A DNA stretch of 64,000 bases. Source: Photobacterium phosphoreum (GTDB lineage Bacteria; Pseudomonadota; Gammaproteobacteria; Enterobacterales; Vibrionaceae). Positions 10,522-19,183 of this stretch are shown here, piece after piece (positions within the stretch are counted from its first letter, which is position 1; each line of letters opens with the position of its first letter). The stretch covers positions 100,792-164,791 of the forward strand of contig NZ_MSCQ01000004.1 of the NCBI RefSeq assembly GCF_002954725.1, given 5' to 3'. A program made the position numbers and the translations under genes. Below the pieces are notes generated by a model. The model was given only the letters and a program-made list of their open reading frames with translations, had not been told where the DNA came from and made no database searches.

Positions 10522-11802
10522 ATGAATGTAAGAGCCGCAGCGGCCAAAGTAATTTATCAGGTCGTCGATCAAGGGCAGTCATTGTCTGCCGCGCTACCGT
10601 TAGCGCAGCAAGATATCAGAGAACGTGATCACGCTTTATTGCAGGAAATCTGCTACGGCGTATTACGCTGGCTACCTCGATTAGAGTCAATTACGAACGC
10701 ATTAATGGATAAGCCTCTAAAAGGTAAACAACGGGTTTTCCATCATCTAATTTTAGTTGGCTTATATCAACTAGGTTATATGCGCATTCCTGCTCATGCT
10801 GCGGTTGCTGAAACAGTTGATGCCACTAAAACCCTTAAGAAAACCCAGTTACGTGGTTTAATTAATGCCGTTTTACGTAGCTACCAACGCCAAAAAGACG
10901 CGCTTGATGAGCAAGCGGTAAGTCATGACGCGGGTAAATATGGTCATCCAAGCTGGTTATTGAAATTACTTAAAGCGAGTTACCCTGATGACTACGCCGC
11001 CATCTGTGAAGCTAATAACACCAAAGCACCGATGTGGTTACGAGTAAACAGTCACCATCATGATCGTGACACTTACCGCGCCTTATTAGACGCTGAAGGT
11101 ATTGCGACTGAATTACACCCACAAGCGGCAGATGCATTACGCTTAATTTCACCGTGCGATGTCACTAAACTACCGGGCTTTAGCGATGGTTGGGTATCGG
11201 TACAAGATGCCGCAGCACAATTGGCGGTTGATTATTTACAACCGCAAGCGGGTGAGTTAATTCTTGATTGTTGTGCCGCCCCAGGTGGTAAAACAGTGCA
11301 TATCATGGAGCGTGTACCCTCAGCACAAGTGGTTGCGATTGACTGTGACGAGAATCGTCTTAAACGTGTGCATGAAAACCTTGAGCGTTTAAACCTTACT
11401 GCCCAAGTTTTATGTGCTGATGCGCGTTACCCTGAACAATGGTGGGATGGCGAAAAGTTTGATCGCATTTTACTTGATGCACCTTGTTCAGCAACGGGTG
11501 TTATTCGTCGTCACCCTGACATTAAGTGGTTACGCCGTGGCGAAGATATCGCTGCGCTGGCATTGCTACAGGCTGAGATTTTTGATGCGATGTGGTTACA
11601 ACTAAAACCAGGGGGAACTTTGGTTTATGCGACTTGCTCAATCACACCGCAAGAAAACTGTGATCAAGTCACCGCATTTTTAAACCGTACTGCTGACGCC
11701 ACCTTAATCGATAGCGATCCAGCCTCGCCGGGACGCCAGATTTTACCCGGCGAAGATGCTATGGACGGTTTCTACTATGCGGTCTTAACCAAAGCAAACT
11801 AA
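10522..11802 (+). CDS. rsmB: 16S rRNA m5C967 methyltransferase
   Basis: RsmB (Sun/Fmu) methylates C967 of 16S rRNA with S-adenosylmethionine. The 426-residue protein has an N-terminal NusB-like RNA-binding domain (about 1-140) and a C-terminal methyltransferase. Visible motifs are [10 protein letters not shown] (SAM loop), [28 protein letters not shown] with the PC cysteine, and [10 protein letters not shown] with the catalytic TC cysteine. It lies between fmt and trkA as in E. coli. Confidence 0.96.
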   Translation: MNVRAAAAKVIYQVVDQGQSLSAALPLAQQDIRERDHALLQEICYGVLRWLPRLESITNALMDKPLKGKQRVFHHLILVGLYQLGYMRIPAHAAVAETVDATKTLKKTQLRGLINAVLRSYQRQKDALDEQAVSHDAGKYGHPSWLLKLLKASYPDDYAAICEANNTKAPMWLRVNSHHHDRDTYRALLDAEGIATELHPQAADALRLISPCDVTKLPGFSDGWVSVQDAAAQLAVDYLQPQAGELILDCCAAPGGKTVHIMERVPSAQVVAIDCDENRLKRVHENLERLNLTAQVLCADARYPEQWWDGEKFDRILLDAPCSATGVIRRHPDIKWLRRGEDIAALALLQAEIFDAMWLQLKPGGTLVYATCSITPQENCDQVTAFLNRTADATLIDSDPASPGRQILPGEDAMDGFYYAVLTKAN

Positions 11803-11819
11803 GATAAATCACTAACAAG

Positions 11820-11850
11820 AGCGGAACTTGGCTTCAAGATTCCGCTTTTT
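11820..11850 (+). terminator. Terminator after rsmB
   Basis: AGCGGAACTTG (11820-11830) pairs with CAAGATTCCGCT (11835-11846) with one bulged A, a long stem with a 4-base loop followed by five T residues. It ends the def-fmt-rsmB transcript; trkA begins 79 bases on. Confidence 0.85.
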
Positions 11851-11928
11851 AGTCTCTTTTATATGCCACTCACTGTCGATTTTATGGCACAGTGACTGTT
11901 GGTTGGCATTACTCATCAGGCATAGGCT

Positions 11929-13305
11929 ATGAAAATCATCATTCTCGGTGCTGGACAAGTTGGCGGCACTCTTGCTGAAAACCTTGTTGGCGAGAATAAC
12001 GATATAACTATCGTTGATAAGAACCCAGACCGTCTTCGTGAACTGCAAGATAAATACGACCTTCGGGTTGTGCAAGGTTTCGCGAGTCACCCGCAAACAT
12101 TACGTGATGCTGGGGCGCAAGATGCCGATATGTTAGTTGCTGTCACCAACTCTGACGAAACTAACATGATCGCGTGTCAAATTGCGTTCTCATTATTTAA
12201 CACCCCTAACCGGGTTGCTCGTATTCGTTCGCCAGAATACTTACGCGAAAAAGATCAATTATTCCAATCAGATGCTGTGCCCGTTGATCACCTTATTGCA
12301 CCGGAAGAATTGGTTACCGATTACATTGAACGTTTAATCGAATACCCAGGCGCATTACAGGTAGTCAGTTTTGCTGAAGAAAAAGTCGGTTTAGTGGCAG
12401 TAAAAGCCTATTATGGCGGTCCTCTAGTCGGTAACGCATTGTCAGCACTGCGCGAACACATGCCACACATTGATACTCGCGTAGCAGCAATATTCCGCCA
12501 AGGTCAGCCAATTCGCCCCCAAGGCACCACCATTATTGAAGCCGATGATGAAGTATTCTTTGTTGCCGCCAGTAATCATATTCGGTCAGTAATGAGCGAG
12601 TTACAACGACTAGAAAAACCGTATAAGCGGTTAATGATTGTCGGTGGTGGTAATGTCGGCGCAGGTTTAGCTCGCCGGTTAGAAAAAAATTACAGCGTTA
12701 AACTAATCGAGCACAATCAACAACGTGCTGAGAATTTATCAGAAATGCTCCAAGACACCATCGTCTTTTGTGGTGACGCCTCAGATCAAGAATTACTCAG
12801 TGAAGAACACATCGAACAAATTGATGTGTTTATTGCGGTAACCAATGATGATGAAGCCAATATCATGTCGGCAATGCTGGCTAAACGCTTAGGCGCCAAA
12901 AAAGTAATGGTGCTGATCCAACGGGGTGCGTATGTCGATTTGGTCCAAGGTGGCACCATTGATATTGCAATTTCACCTCAGCAAGCGACAATTTCAGCTT
13001 TGTTAACCCATGTTCGTAAAGCTGATATCGTTAACGTATCATCACTACGCCGTGGTGCGGCAGAAGCGATTGAAGCGATTGCTCATGGTGATGCCAGCAC
13101 CTCTAAAGTCGTAGGCCGCGCTATCAGTGAGATCAAACTGCCTCCAGGCACCACCATTGGTGCTGTTGTACGAGGAGAAGAAGTGCTTATTGCGCACGAT
13201 CGCACCATGATTGAACAAAATGATCATGTGGTTATGTTCTTAGTTGATAAGAAATATATTCCTGACGTTGAACGTCTTTTCCAACCGAGTCCCTTCTTTT
13301 TATAA
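11929..13305 (+). CDS. trkA: Trk potassium uptake regulatory subunit TrkA
   Basis: TrkA is the cytosolic NAD(H)-binding gating ring of the Trk K+ transporter. The 458-residue protein is a tandem of two RCK units, each with a Rossmann loop ([11 protein letters not shown] at residue 6 and [11 protein letters not shown] near 239) followed by a C-terminal RCK_C half. It is followed after only 6 bases by trkH, the membrane subunit, so the complete transporter is encoded here. Confidence 0.97.
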   Translation: MKIIILGAGQVGGTLAENLVGENNDITIVDKNPDRLRELQDKYDLRVVQGFASHPQTLRDAGAQDADMLVAVTNSDETNMIACQIAFSLFNTPNRVARIRSPEYLREKDQLFQSDAVPVDHLIAPEELVTDYIERLIEYPGALQVVSFAEEKVGLVAVKAYYGGPLVGNALSALREHMPHIDTRVAAIFRQGQPIRPQGTTIIEADDEVFFVAASNHIRSVMSELQRLEKPYKRLMIVGGGNVGAGLARRLEKNYSVKLIEHNQQRAENLSEMLQDTIVFCGDASDQELLSEEHIEQIDVFIAVTNDDEANIMSAMLAKRLGAKKVMVLIQRGAYVDLVQGGTIDIAISPQQATISALLTHVRKADIVNVSSLRRGAAEAIEAIAHGDASTSKVVGRAISEIKLPPGTTIGAVVRGEEVLIAHDRTMIEQNDHVVMFLVDKKYIPDVERLFQPSPFFL

Positions 13306-13311
13306 CTGCTT

Positions 13312-14757
13312 ATGGTTAATTTACGTCCAATATTATTTGTACTCGGACTGGTGCTATCTAAAATAGCCCTGTTTATGTATGTACCCACTTTAGTGGCCTT
13401 TTTTACTGGCACCGAAGGTTTCATGGATTTTGCAGCGGCAGTGGTTATCACCCACTCCGTAGCATTTTTGTTACTTTCTTACGGTAAAACCGATGAGTTT
13501 AAGCTCAGTGTGCGGGATATGTTCCTGATCACGACATTAGTGTGGACTGTTGCCAGTGCCTTTGCGGCGTTGCCGTTTGTGTTTATTAATCACATCAGTT
13601 TTACCGATGCGTATTTTGAAACCATGTCAGGCATCACTACCACCGGTTCGACGGTATTAAGCGGTCTCGATCAAATGGCACCGAGTATTCTACTGTGGCG
13701 CTCCACCTTACAATGGCTCGGCGGGGTCGGCTTTATTGTGATGGGGGTGGCTATTTTACCGATGCTCAATGTCGGCGGAATGCGGCTGTTCCAAACAGAA
13801 TCGTCAGACTGGTCAGATAAAAGTTCACCGCGAACCAAAAGCGTTGCCAAAAATATCATCAACGTCTATTTGATTTTAACCGTGCTGTGTATCATTGCGT
13901 TTATGCTGGCAGGCATGAATACCTTTGATGCGATTAACCACGCTTTTACAACCCTTTCAACCGGTGGTTATTCAACTTCTGACGGCTCAATGAATCACTT
14001 TTCACACAGCGCACAATGGGTTGCAACCTTCTTTATGTTTGCTGGCGGACTGCCTTTTTTATTGTTTGTCCAAGCACTAAAAAAACGCCATCCTCGCACC
14101 TTATTTGGTGACGCTCAAGTGAAGGGCTATACCTTATTTGTGGTGACGGCGAGTTTAATTGTTGCGGCCTGTTTGATCTTTAATAAAGGTTATTCAGTAC
14201 TTGATGCGATGCGGTTGTCATTTTTTAATATTATCTCAGTGGTGACCACTACCGGCTTTGGTCTTGGTGACTTTACCGCTTGGGGGCCATTACCAACCAT
14301 TATTTTTGCATTCACATTACTGGTCGGTGCTTGTTCTGGTTCAACCAGCGGTGGTATTAAAATCTTCCGCTTCCAAATAGCTTTTGCGCTATTACGTAAG
14401 CACATCATGCAATCTATTCACCCATCAGCATTGTTCATTCAACGCTATAACGGCCGCCCCGTAACCGATGACATCGTCCGTTCTGTGGTAGCACTGGTGT
14501 TTACTTTTATCATGACCATTATTGTGATTGCTTCAGTGTTAGCGTTACAAGGTTTAGACCCTATCACCAGTATTACAGGCGCCGTCACTGCAGTGGCTAA
14601 CGTCGGTCCGGGAATGGGAACCATTATTGGCCCCACAGGTAACTTTGCTAGCTTGCCAGATCTATCAAAATGGACGTTAAGTTTAGGGATGCTAATGGGC
14701 CGCTTGGAAATATTAACCGTGTTAGTGGTTTTTGCTCCAGCCTTTTGGCGTGATTGA
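13312..14757 (+). CDS. trkH: Trk potassium uptake membrane protein TrkH
   Basis: TrkH is the K+-conducting inner-membrane subunit. The 481-residue hydrophobic protein has four pore-loop repeats, seen as SGITTTGSTV, TLSTGGYST, SVVTTTGFGLGD and AVANVGPGMG, the last of which forms the fourth filter. Its length and repeat order are those of TrkH. It is cotranscribed with trkA and ends before a strong hairpin. Confidence 0.96.
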   Translation: MVNLRPILFVLGLVLSKIALFMYVPTLVAFFTGTEGFMDFAAAVVITHSVAFLLLSYGKTDEFKLSVRDMFLITTLVWTVASAFAALPFVFINHISFTDAYFETMSGITTTGSTVLSGLDQMAPSILLWRSTLQWLGGVGFIVMGVAILPMLNVGGMRLFQTESSDWSDKSSPRTKSVAKNIINVYLILTVLCIIAFMLAGMNTFDAINHAFTTLSTGGYSTSDGSMNHFSHSAQWVATFFMFAGGLPFLLFVQALKKRHPRTLFGDAQVKGYTLFVVTASLIVAACLIFNKGYSVLDAMRLSFFNIISVVTTTGFGLGDFTAWGPLPTIIFAFTLLVGACSGSTSGGIKIFRFQIAFALLRKHIMQSIHPSALFIQRYNGRPVTDDIVRSVVALVFTFIMTIIVIASVLALQGLDPITSITGAVTAVANVGPGMGTIIGPTGNFASLPDLSKWTLSLGMLMGRLEILTVLVVFAPAFWRD

Positions 14758-14787
14758 TGCCAAATTAATTTAAACGTTAAAAACAAT

Positions 14788-14816
14788 AAGAGAGCGCATT
14801 GCGCTCTCTTGTTTTA
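14788..14816. terminator. Terminator between trkH and the hemolysin-III family gene
   Basis: A perfect 10-bp stem AAGAGAGCGC (14788-14797) / GCGCTCTCTT (14801-14810) with a 3-base loop is followed by GTTTTATT. It stops trkAH and, facing convergent genes, may also serve the minus strand. Confidence 0.8.
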
Positions 14817-14834
14817 TTCAATTTTTATCATGAT

Positions 14835-15494
14835 TTATAGAGGCTTAATATAAAAATAAATCGCACAAAAATGACAAATTGAACCACCTAAAACAAACAA
14901 ATGCCAAATCGCATGGTTATAAGGAATGCGCTTATTGACATAAAACACTACCCCGAGCGAATAGATCACCCCGCCGAGGGCCAATAACACTAATCCACCA
15001 GGCGCTAATGACATCGCTAATTGGTAAATCACAATCACTGATGACCAACCCATCGCTAAATAAGTAAATAATGACAATTTCTTAAATCGGTGAATAAAAA
15101 CAATTTTAGCGACAATGCCTATCAAGGCTAAACCCCATAATATCGCCATCAACCCCAGTGCTAATGGGGTTCGTAAAGCGATCAATAAAAACGGGGTATA
15201 GGTGCCGGCGATTAATAAATAAATCGCACAATGATCAAAGATCTTTAACGGCTTTTTAGCCGTCACACTTGGAATAGCATGGTATAACGTCGAGGCGAGA
15301 TACAATAAAATCATACTCACGCCATAAACAAAATAACTGATAATACTTAGCGTATCCGCATGTAAAGCAAAAGCTTTATCTAACAGTAAGTACAGACCAA
15401 AGACTGAAAATAACAATCCAAGCCCATGACTGACACTGTTCGCGACCTCTTCCGCCGTTGAATAACCTAACTCACGTTTGATCACATTATTCAT
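14835..15494 (-). CDS. Hemolysin III family (YqfA/PAQR-like) membrane protein
   Basis: A 219-residue integral membrane protein with about seven hydrophobic segments. It carries the HlyIII/PAQR signatures E-x-x-N-S-x-x-H-G near the N-terminus ([11 protein letters not shown]), the S-x-x-Y-H block (STLYHAI), [16 protein letters not shown] and the C-terminal H-x-x-x-H ([17 protein letters not shown]). The conserved Asp and His residues form the presumed metal site of the family. The name hemolysin is historical; the role in this organism is unknown. It is monocistronic. Confidence 0.88.
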   Translation of the reverse strand: MNNVIKRELGYSTAEEVANSVSHGLGLLFSVFGLYLLLDKAFALHADTLSIISYFVYGVSMILLYLASTLYHAIPSVTAKKPLKIFDHCAIYLLIAGTYTPFLLIALRTPLALGLMAILWGLALIGIVAKIVFIHRFKKLSLFTYLAMGWSSVIVIYQLAMSLAPGGLVLLALGGVIYSLGVVFYVNKRIPYNHAIWHLFVLGGSICHFCAIYFYIKPL

Positions 15495-15608
15495 GGTTTA
15501 TATATCCCAAAAGACACTTAATTTAACAAATGTTATTTTTGAGCTTACACTTGTAAGCTTAAATTAAGCAACCTTTTGTTGGTCAATTTATAACACGCTT
15601 ATTGGTGA

Positions 15609-15633
15609 TAAAAAAAAGGAGCCATTCGGCTCC
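15609..15633 (-). terminator. Terminator of the GntR regulator gene
   Basis: GGAGCC (15618-15623) and GGCTCC (15628-15633) form a stem with a 4-base loop. The A run to the left becomes a U run on the minus strand. Confidence 0.8.
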
Positions 15634-15645
15634 GTCATTAGCAAT

Positions 15646-16323
15646 CTATTGTAATAATTCCAATGTTGCTTGCCGAGCAGCATCTGAATCATGATTTAAA
15701 ATACCATCAACAATCCGTTGGTGAACGTCAAGTTGCATCACTTGCTCTCGAGTAACGACGCGAAAATAATTTTCAAACACTGCTTTAAACAAATTACCAA
15801 ACGGACTAATAAAATGATTTCCAGAAGAAAAATAGACTAATTGATGGAAACGGGTATCAATTTCAACCCAACGATCCTGATCAAAATTATCTTTCATCTG
15901 GTGCATTTGCAGCATCAGTTGTTCGAACTCAAGTCGATCTTCTGCTGTCGCATGTACAGCCGCTAATGCAGCCGCTTCTGGCTCGAGGGTTAAACGTACT
16001 TTTTGATACTCAACAATCAATTGTGAATCAGCATCAAAATCTAACCAAGCTAACAAATCTTGATCAAGATAATTCCAATTTTTCTTCGGCATGACCCGTG
16101 TACCAATGCGCGGACGTGGCAATACCATGCCTTTAGCCGCAAGCATTTTTATCGCCTCACGGACAGCGGTACGACTTACGCCATACATTTCACCTAACTC
16201 AACTTCGCCCGGTAAAATTTCGCCAGGTGCAGGATCGCCAATTAAAATACGGCGACCAATAGACTCTGCTAATCGGTAAGACAAATTACGATTGGCAACA
16301 ATACGTTGCTGCTCCTGATCCAT
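15646..16323 (-). CDS. GntR-family transcriptional regulator, FCD type
   Basis: The 225-residue protein has a GntR winged helix at residues 15-80 (RRILIGDPAPGEILP, YGVSRTAVREAIKMLAAKGMV, PRPRIGTRV) and an all-helical FCD effector domain from about residue 95. The NWNYLDQDLLAWL linker is typical of regulators of hexuronate or sugar-acid catabolism such as DgoR, LgoR and UxuR. No catabolic gene is adjacent, so the effector cannot be deduced. It is divergent from the small gene at 16667. Confidence 0.85.
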   Translation of the reverse strand: MDQEQQRIVANRNLSYRLAESIGRRILIGDPAPGEILPGEVELGEMYGVSRTAVREAIKMLAAKGMVLPRPRIGTRVMPKKNWNYLDQDLLAWLDFDADSQLIVEYQKVRLTLEPEAAALAAVHATAEDRLEFEQLMLQMHQMKDNFDQDRWVEIDTRFHQLVYFSSGNHFISPFGNLFKAVFENYFRVVTREQVMQLDVHQRIVDGILNHDSDAARQATLELLQ

Positions 16324-16499
16324 AGATCCTCTCCCAAGGCCTCTGTTGTTTTACTGGCTAGGCTAACTAGTGTAATGCCTATATATCGATAATTATTGGC
16401 ACCTTTATCTATAAAGGCCAAACGACACGGTGCATCAAGGGGTCAATGATTGCAATAGTTACCATAGAAACAACGTAATAATTAAATATTAGCATTTTA

Positions 16500-16528
16500 T
16501 TGCTTATTTTATGCTCGACTTTTAATAA
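16500..16528 (+). promoter_or_regulatory. Candidate promoter for the small gene at 16667
   Basis: TTGCTT (16500-16505) and TAATAA (16523-16528) are separated by 17 bp, with A/T-rich sequence upstream. Transcription would start near 16535, giving a leader of about 130 bases. Confidence 0.4.
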
Positions 16529-16573
16529 TCAGATTGCTATCCTGCGCGCAAATTGGTTAACAACCAACCACTA

Positions 16574-16635
16574 TTCTGATGGATGGGTTTTACCCAGTAG
16601 GGAATTTTCCCTTCAGAAATATTTTTAATTTTTTT
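16574..16635 (+). promoter_or_regulatory. Structured leader ahead of the small gene (branched hairpin plus U-rich tract)
   Basis: TTCTGA (16574-16579) can pair with TCAGAA (16613-16618), enclosing two side-by-side hairpins: TGGGT/ACCCA (16584-16596, 3-base loop) and GGGA/TCCC (16600-16611, 4-base loop). A U-rich run follows (16619-16635). The layout is that of a small three-way junction ending in a possible attenuator. I do not recognise it as a known element. Confidence 0.4.
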
Positions 16636-16666
16636 GGCCATGGATGAGCCTGACAATAGGTGAAAT

Positions 16667-16867
16667 ATGCGCCCAGCATCCACAGTCAGGTATGCAAGTA
16701 CCCCTCGTAGTCCATCACGTTTCCGTGCTAGCTCCCACGCATTACCGTTTAAGGTTAATACTAAAAAAACGGCAACAACCGAGATTCATTTAACCACCGA
16801 GGATGCGCAGTTAAAGTCGCAACAGATTGCGCCTGAACTCAACCTCAGCCAACAACAACAGCGTTAA
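16667..16867 (+). CDS. Small basic protein of unknown function
   Basis: A 66-residue frame with a basic, Ser/Arg/Pro-rich first half (to about residue 30) and a Gln-rich tail. No signal peptide, membrane segment or known motif is seen. Support for its being real: AGGTG five bases before the ATG, codon choice like the neighbours (many CGT, CAA, TTA), a candidate promoter at 16500, and an intrinsic terminator 11 bases after the stop. Against: no homologue that I recall. It is divergent from the GntR gene and upstream of yihD. Confidence 0.5.
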   Translation: MRPASTVRYASTPRSPSRFRASSHALPFKVNTKKTATTEIHLTTEDAQLKSQQIAPELNLSQQQQR

Positions 16868-16877
16868 TTGTTATCTT

Positions 16878-16900
16878 AAGCAGCCACGGCTGCTTTTTTA
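16878..16900 (+). terminator. Terminator after the small gene
   Basis: AGCAGC (16879-16884) pairs with GCTGCT (16889-16894) around CACG, followed by six T residues. Its position directly after the 66-codon frame suggests a transcript ends here. Confidence 0.8.
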
Positions 16901-17024
16901 TTAGCTGACTGTTTGCAACAGACATACATTGAAACCAAGCTGGGTTTGTTATAATTTATTGGCACTAAAATAATGATAATACAGTCGTATAACGATTGAT
17001 TCAGCCCAAGCTACGGAGTTAACA

Positions 17025-17291
17025 ATGAAAACCCATCGCGTTAATGAACTGATTGAATTACTGCATCCTGAGTGGAAAAAAGATCCTGAGCTTAACTTAG
17101 TCGAGTTCTTACTAAAATTAGCTGCAGAAGCAAAATACCAAGGCCCACTAGAGTCATTAACAGATGATGTGCTAATTTATCATTTAAAAATGCGCAATAG
17201 CGATAAAGACGCCATGATCCCCGGCCTTGCTAAAGATTGTGAAGACGACTTTAAAACAGCTATTTTACGTGCGCGCGGCATTATTAAATAA
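17025..17291 (+). CDS. yihD: DUF1040 family protein YihD
   Basis: An 88-residue cytosolic protein closely matching E. coli YihD (DUF1040, 89 residues): [12 protein letters not shown] at the start, the central [12 protein letters not shown], and [27 protein letters not shown] at the end. It keeps its E. coli position before srkA and dsbA. An ACGGAG ribosome site precedes the ATG. Function unknown. Confidence 0.9.
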   Translation: MKTHRVNELIELLHPEWKKDPELNLVEFLLKLAAEAKYQGPLESLTDDVLIYHLKMRNSDKDAMIPGLAKDCEDDFKTAILRARGIIK

Positions 17292-17310
17292 CAATCTAAC
17301 CTTGTTACTG

Positions 17311-17340
17311 AAGCCAGTTATCACTAACTGGCTTTTTTTT
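17311..17340 (+). terminator. Terminator after yihD
   Basis: A perfect 10-bp stem AAGCCAGTTA (17311-17320) / TAACTGGCTT (17325-17334) with a 4-base loop and eight T residues. Confidence 0.88.
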
Positions 17341-17450
17341 GCCTAAAAATCCTGATAGCGAATAATGGTTAGCCACTAATGTTTGATTTGTTTTAATTCA
17401 ATTCGCGGTTAAGCTAAGTCACTCTTCCAAGCCAGATTCAGGATTCCGTC

Positions 17451-18437
17451 ATGGAAAAACAAAGTTTTAGTTTTGCAGATCTCAGCCCCGATGTATTACT
17501 TGATGCGTTAGATAGCGTAGAGGTTCATGCAGAGTCCGGTTTATTGGCACTCAATAGTTATGAAAATCGCGTTTATCAATTTAAAGCTGAAGATGGTCAG
17601 CGTTATGTGACAAAGTTCTATCGTCCTGCTCGTTGGAGTGATGAGCAGATCAATGAAGAGCACCAATTCACGCTCGAGCTTGAACAACAAGATATTCCCG
17701 TTGCCGCACCTATCGCTATCAATGGCACCACATTACACCATTATAATGGCTATCGATTTGCGGTATTTCCAAGCGTCGGTGGGCGTCAATTTGAAGTTGA
17801 TAACTTTGATCAATTAGAATGGGTTGGGCGTTTTTTAGGGCGTATTCACCAAGTCGGTCAACGCCAACCGTTTGTGCATCGCCCAACATTAGGCTTAGAA
17901 GAATACGTTTATCAACCACGCCAAGTACTCGCCAATAGCGATTTTATCCCTGATTACCTTAAAAAAACATTTTTTGCCGATCTCGATCGCTTAATCACTG
18001 AAATTGAATCACATTGGTCAACAGATTGGCCCGCTTTACGCCTTCATGGCGATTGTCATCCTGGCAATATTTTATGGCGCGATGGCCCGATGTTTGTCGA
18101 TTTAGATGATGCCCGTAACGGCCCTGCCATCCAAGATTTATGGATGATGCTCAATGGCGAACGTCACGACCAGCTAGCGCAACTCGATACTATTTTAGAA
18201 GCCTACAATGAATTTGCAGATTTTGATCCTCGCCAACTGAAATTGATTGAACCATTACGGGCCCTAAGAATGGTTCACTATATGGCATGGCTCGCAAAGC
18301 GTTGGCAAGATCCAGCATTTCCACGCGCATTTCCGTGGTTTGGCGATGCAAAATACTGGGAAGGTCAAGTTTTAGCGTTTAAAGAGCAAATATTTACTTT
18401 AAATGAAGCACCATTGCAGCTAATGCCACAATGGTAA
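17451..18437 (+). CDS. srkA: Stress response serine/threonine kinase SrkA
   Basis: SrkA (YihE/RdoA) is a Ser/Thr kinase of the aminoglycoside-phosphotransferase/choline-kinase fold that in E. coli counteracts MazEF-linked death and is induced by Cpx stress. The 328-residue protein shows YENRVYQF with the ATP-contacting YVTKFYRP lysine, the catalytic loop LRLHGDCHPGNILW (HGD..N) and the metal-binding FVDLDDA. It precedes dsbA by 79 bases, as in E. coli where the two are cotranscribed. Confidence 0.93.
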   Translation: MEKQSFSFADLSPDVLLDALDSVEVHAESGLLALNSYENRVYQFKAEDGQRYVTKFYRPARWSDEQINEEHQFTLELEQQDIPVAAPIAINGTTLHHYNGYRFAVFPSVGGRQFEVDNFDQLEWVGRFLGRIHQVGQRQPFVHRPTLGLEEYVYQPRQVLANSDFIPDYLKKTFFADLDRLITEIESHWSTDWPALRLHGDCHPGNILWRDGPMFVDLDDARNGPAIQDLWMMLNGERHDQLAQLDTILEAYNEFADFDPRQLKLIEPLRALRMVHYMAWLAKRWQDPAFPRAFPWFGDAKYWEGQVLAFKEQIFTLNEAPLQLMPQW

Positions 18438-18516
18438 TGTAATATAAAATAACATGTTAATTACTATACCGAGCTAATATCTAGCTAACGACACGGATAA
18501 TCAGGAATATCTATAA

Positions 18517-19119
18517 ATGATGAAGAATTTACTTGCACTCGTCAGTGCTGCTTTATTGTCTTTTTCTGTTCATGCTGCCAAATTTACGGAAGGCGACTAC
18601 TACAAGGTATTAGATCAACCACAATCAAGCACCCCGATTGTGACTGAGTTCTTTTCAATTTACTGCCCGCATTGTTTTCAATTTGAACCTATGATTCAAC
18701 AATTGAAAACCAAGCTTCCAGACAATGCCAAACTGCAAAAAATGCACGTGTCATTTATGGGTGGTCCAATGGGTAAAGTGATGAGTAAAGCGTTTGCAAC
18801 GGCCGTCGTGCTTAATGTAAATGACAAAATGCTACCGGTGTTATTTAACCGCATTCACACGCTCAACCAACCACCACGTGATGAAGCTGAAGTACGTCAA
18901 ATCTTCATTGATGAAGGTATTCCCGCGGCAGAGTTTGATGGCGCTTTCAATAGCTTTGCCGTTAACTCAATGGTCAGTCGTTTTGATAAGGCCTTTAATG
19001 ATGCAGGCTTAACGGGTGTACCCGCGGTTGTGGTTAATAATAAATACTTAGTTCAAACTGGCAAAATTAAATCTGCTGACGAATATTTTGAGTTAGTTAA
19101 CTTTTTACTCAAAAAATAA
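18517..19119 (+). CDS. dsbA: Thiol:disulfide interchange protein DsbA
   Basis: DsbA is the periplasmic oxidase that introduces disulfide bonds into secreted proteins and is reoxidised by DsbB. The 200-residue precursor has a signal peptide (about residues 1-20, ending HAAKF) and a thioredoxin fold with the active site CPHC (YCPHCFQFE) and the cis-proline loop TGVPAVVV near residue 168. Two ATGs lie at the start; either fits. It ends before a strong shared terminator. Confidence 0.96.
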   Translation: MMKNLLALVSAALLSFSVHAAKFTEGDYYKVLDQPQSSTPIVTEFFSIYCPHCFQFEPMIQQLKTKLPDNAKLQKMHVSFMGGPMGKVMSKAFATAVVLNVNDKMLPVLFNRIHTLNQPPRDEAEVRQIFIDEGIPAAEFDGAFNSFAVNSMVSRFDKAFNDAGLTGVPAVVVNNKYLVQTGKIKSADEYFELVNFLLKK

Positions 19120-19147
19120 TATTACGCGACCAGCACTAATGATGATC

Positions 19148-19178
19148 AAAAAAGAGGCTTTAATTAGCCTCTTTTTTA
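19148..19178. terminator. Bidirectional terminator between dsbA and comM
   Basis: AAGAGGCT (19152-19159) pairs with AGCCTCTT (19166-19173), with A residues on the left and six T residues on the right, so it can serve both convergent genes. Confidence 0.85.
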
Positions 19179-19183
19179 TTACT

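Noticed and set aside
11812..12096. 94-codon minus-strand frame across rsmB-trkA gap
   Set aside because: It overlaps the rsmB terminator and the trkA start, and looks like antisense composition.
14445..14786. 113-codon minus-strand frame opposite trkH
   Set aside because: Antisense shadow of a membrane protein gene; it crosses the trkH terminator.
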